From positions 1 to 12,469 of the forward strand of contig JAGVOE010000044.1 of the NCBI GenBank assembly GCA_020052895.1: 12,469 nt of DNA, in the 5' to 3' direction. Both the position numbers and the translations under genes were made by a program. This DNA comes from Candidatus Woesebacteria bacterium (lineage in GTDB: Bacteria; Patescibacteriota; Microgenomatia; UBA1400; MFAQ01). A model generated the notes under the pieces. The model searched no databases, was not told the origin of the DNA, and saw only the letters and a list, made by a program, of their open reading frames with translations. How positions within the stretch are numbered: position 1 is the stretch's first letter; each line of letters begins with the position of its first letter. This document shows positions 11,364-12,469 of the stretch, in pieces.

Positions 11364-12469
11364 TTTTGCAAAAACCAATCAAGCTGCATCATTGTTTGAA
11401 AAACGATCGCAAACTCTGGATCATCCAGATCACTTTTTTCTGCTTCAACCATTTTTATAATCCGGTCTTTATCTATCACCCCCAAATTTGACAGTACTGA
11501 ATTTTCAAGTATTTCCAATACAAATTTTCTCTGTTTTCTGACAAAGCCAACAAATGCGCCTTCCCTACCTTTTTTCTGGACAAACATCTCTTTTGGAAAT
11601 ACTTCGGGAAGATTGCCTAGGACCACAAGCTTTCGCTCTTGCTTCATGCCTTTAATCGATTCTGGCATCATCCTGGCAAGAGCAAGTAGACGGGTGTCAT
11701 AAAAAGGGTTCATCATCCATATGTCTTTTTCCCAAATGCTCCAAAATGTATTTTCAGTTGGTATCGCCGAAGATGTCGGAACAACCATCGGATATTCTTT
11801 TCTGGAATTAAATCGCTCCTTGCTCAAAGCATAATCTACAGTTTCTTTGGTAAATAGTCTCTCTAATTTCAGTTTTTTTAGGTACATTACGTTGACAAAA
11901 AAACTATTTTGTACCGGAAAGCTTTCCGGTAAATCCATTTCGGAAGCAGAATAGGACTCATCACCACCCTCACCGGTAAACTGAATCTTTACATTCTTGT
12001 TTTCCAAGATTTTTATGTAGTTTTCAAAACCCGTAACTCTTATTTGAAACGGATCATTTTTGTTCCACTCAGTAGATAGGTCAGTTTCATTTTCATCGAA
12101 TTTCGTTACGTCAATCATTTCAAGTTTTATATTGTGTAACTTCGCAAACTGACTCATTAGACCCACATCTGTTTCCTCCATGGTTACATCAGACACTTTC
12201 GAACTACACACCAGTCGATCCCCAAGTATTTTATGAAGTGAATACGCCACCAGCGTACAGTCAAAGCCAGATGATATATCACAAGTAACTTTTTTATCAG
12301 TCGCTCTTTCAGCTCTATCCGCAACTACCTGCATCATCATTTTTTCCCAATCTTTTGCAAAAACCACCGTGTCCGTGTATTTTTCACCGGTTTTAGCCAA
12401 AAAACCCTGTAGATCAATCAATGTCTCAATTTCATAGCTATGATTTTCCAAATCTATATCTACAACGCA
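11351..12469 (-). CDS. Asparagine synthase-like ATP-dependent amidotransferase domain, 5' end beyond window
   Basis: The frame is open to the right edge (372 codons visible), so the N-terminus is missing and the TTG at 12451 is not a convincing start. The PP-loop ATPase domain of the asparagine synthase family is visible. CDISSGFDCTLVAY, about 57-70 residues after that TTG, is the ATP pyrophosphatase loop. QFTGEGGDESYSAS (about 157-170) matches the conserved TGEGGDE motif. NPFYDTRLLALARMMPE (about 248-264) is the PFxD-like helix. The loop differs from the usual SGGxDSS: Ser replaces the first Gly and Cys replaces the Ser. The family activates a carboxylate with ATP for amide formation, making asparagine or, in relatives, lasso-peptide or beta-lactam rings and sugar amides. 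Whether a glutaminase domain precedes it cannot be seen. The substrate is undetermined. Confidence 0.82.
   Translation of the reverse strand, partial: CVVDIDLENHSYEIETLIDLQGFLAKTGEKYTDTVVFAKDWEKMMMQVVADRAERATDKKVTCDISSGFDCTLVAYSLHKILGDRLVCSSKVSDVTMEETDVGLMSQFAKLHNIKLEMIDVTKFDENETDLSTEWNKNDPFQIRVTGFENYIKILENKNVKIQFTGEGGDESYSASEMDLPESFPVQNSFFVNVMYLKKLKLERLFTKETVDYALSKERFNSRKEYPMVVPTSSAIPTENTFWSIWEKDIWMMNPFYDTRLLALARMMPESIKGMKQERKLVVLGNLPEVFPKEMFVQKKGREGAFVGFVRKQRKFVLEILENSVLSNLGVIDKDRIIKMVEAEKSDLDDPEFAIVFQTMMQLDWFLQKNLA

Noticed and set aside
1..12469. Alternative genetic code (UGA as Gly or Trp)
   Set aside because: UGA ends vapB and other genes at sensible places, and no long frame needs UGA readthrough.
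1..12469. CRISPR array, tRNA or rRNA
   Set aside because: No regularly spaced repeats, no cloverleaf with a T-arm motif and no rRNA-like conserved segments were found by eye on either strand.

Overview
The window looks like an accessory stretch of a Candidate Phyla Radiation (Patescibacteria, probably Microgenomates-like) genome. This is an inference from family content: a Cys-rich exported surface protein with a HINT (intein-like) domain, a Bro-N gene, a winged-helix/phosphoribosyltransferase fusion, an asparagine synthase-like protein, several small toxin-antitoxin (TA) pairs and many unrecognised exported proteins. The standard bacterial code fits: UGA and UAG both act as stops, and the long frames contain no in-frame UGA.

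Layout, left to right. Bases 1-879 (minus) hold an Ala-rich, amphipathic-helix protein that runs off the left edge. A small two-helix membrane protein (1016-1273, plus) has a consensus promoter, a Shine-Dalgarno and a terminator. A VapBC-type pair (AbrB antitoxin, PIN toxin; 1302-1957, minus) follows, with two palindromic operator-like boxes in its promoter. A Bro-N gene (2043-2843, minus) is broken by a 111-bp MITE-like element and lies between two identical 34-bp copies of the 3' end of the next gene. That gene (2956-5703, minus) encodes a 915-residue secreted HINT-domain protein, divergent from a small exported protein (5768-6202, plus). A Tat-signal protein (6312-7421) and two small secreted proteins (7497-7868 and 7976-8311), all minus, come next. 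The last two share an almost identical 5' leader.

The right third starts with a MntA/HepT TA pair (8391-9006, minus) and a decayed HicBA pair (9137-9420, plus). A winged-helix/ComF-like phosphoribosyltransferase gene (9530-10498, plus) is bracketed by diverged 52-bp direct repeats. From 10499 to 11350 there is a gene graveyard, including a fragment paralogous to the HINT protein's C-terminal half. An asparagine synthase-like gene (11351 to the right edge, minus) is cut by the window end.

Two themes stand out. First, at least six genes have a -10-like hexamer only 5-7 bases before the start codon and no Shine-Dalgarno, which suggests leaderless transcripts. Only the three genes for small membrane or exported proteins carry clear Shine-Dalgarno sites. 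Second, the region is a turnover zone: three TA modules, a Bro gene, a MITE, direct repeats made of gene ends, and several broken genes. No tRNA, rRNA or CRISPR array was seen.
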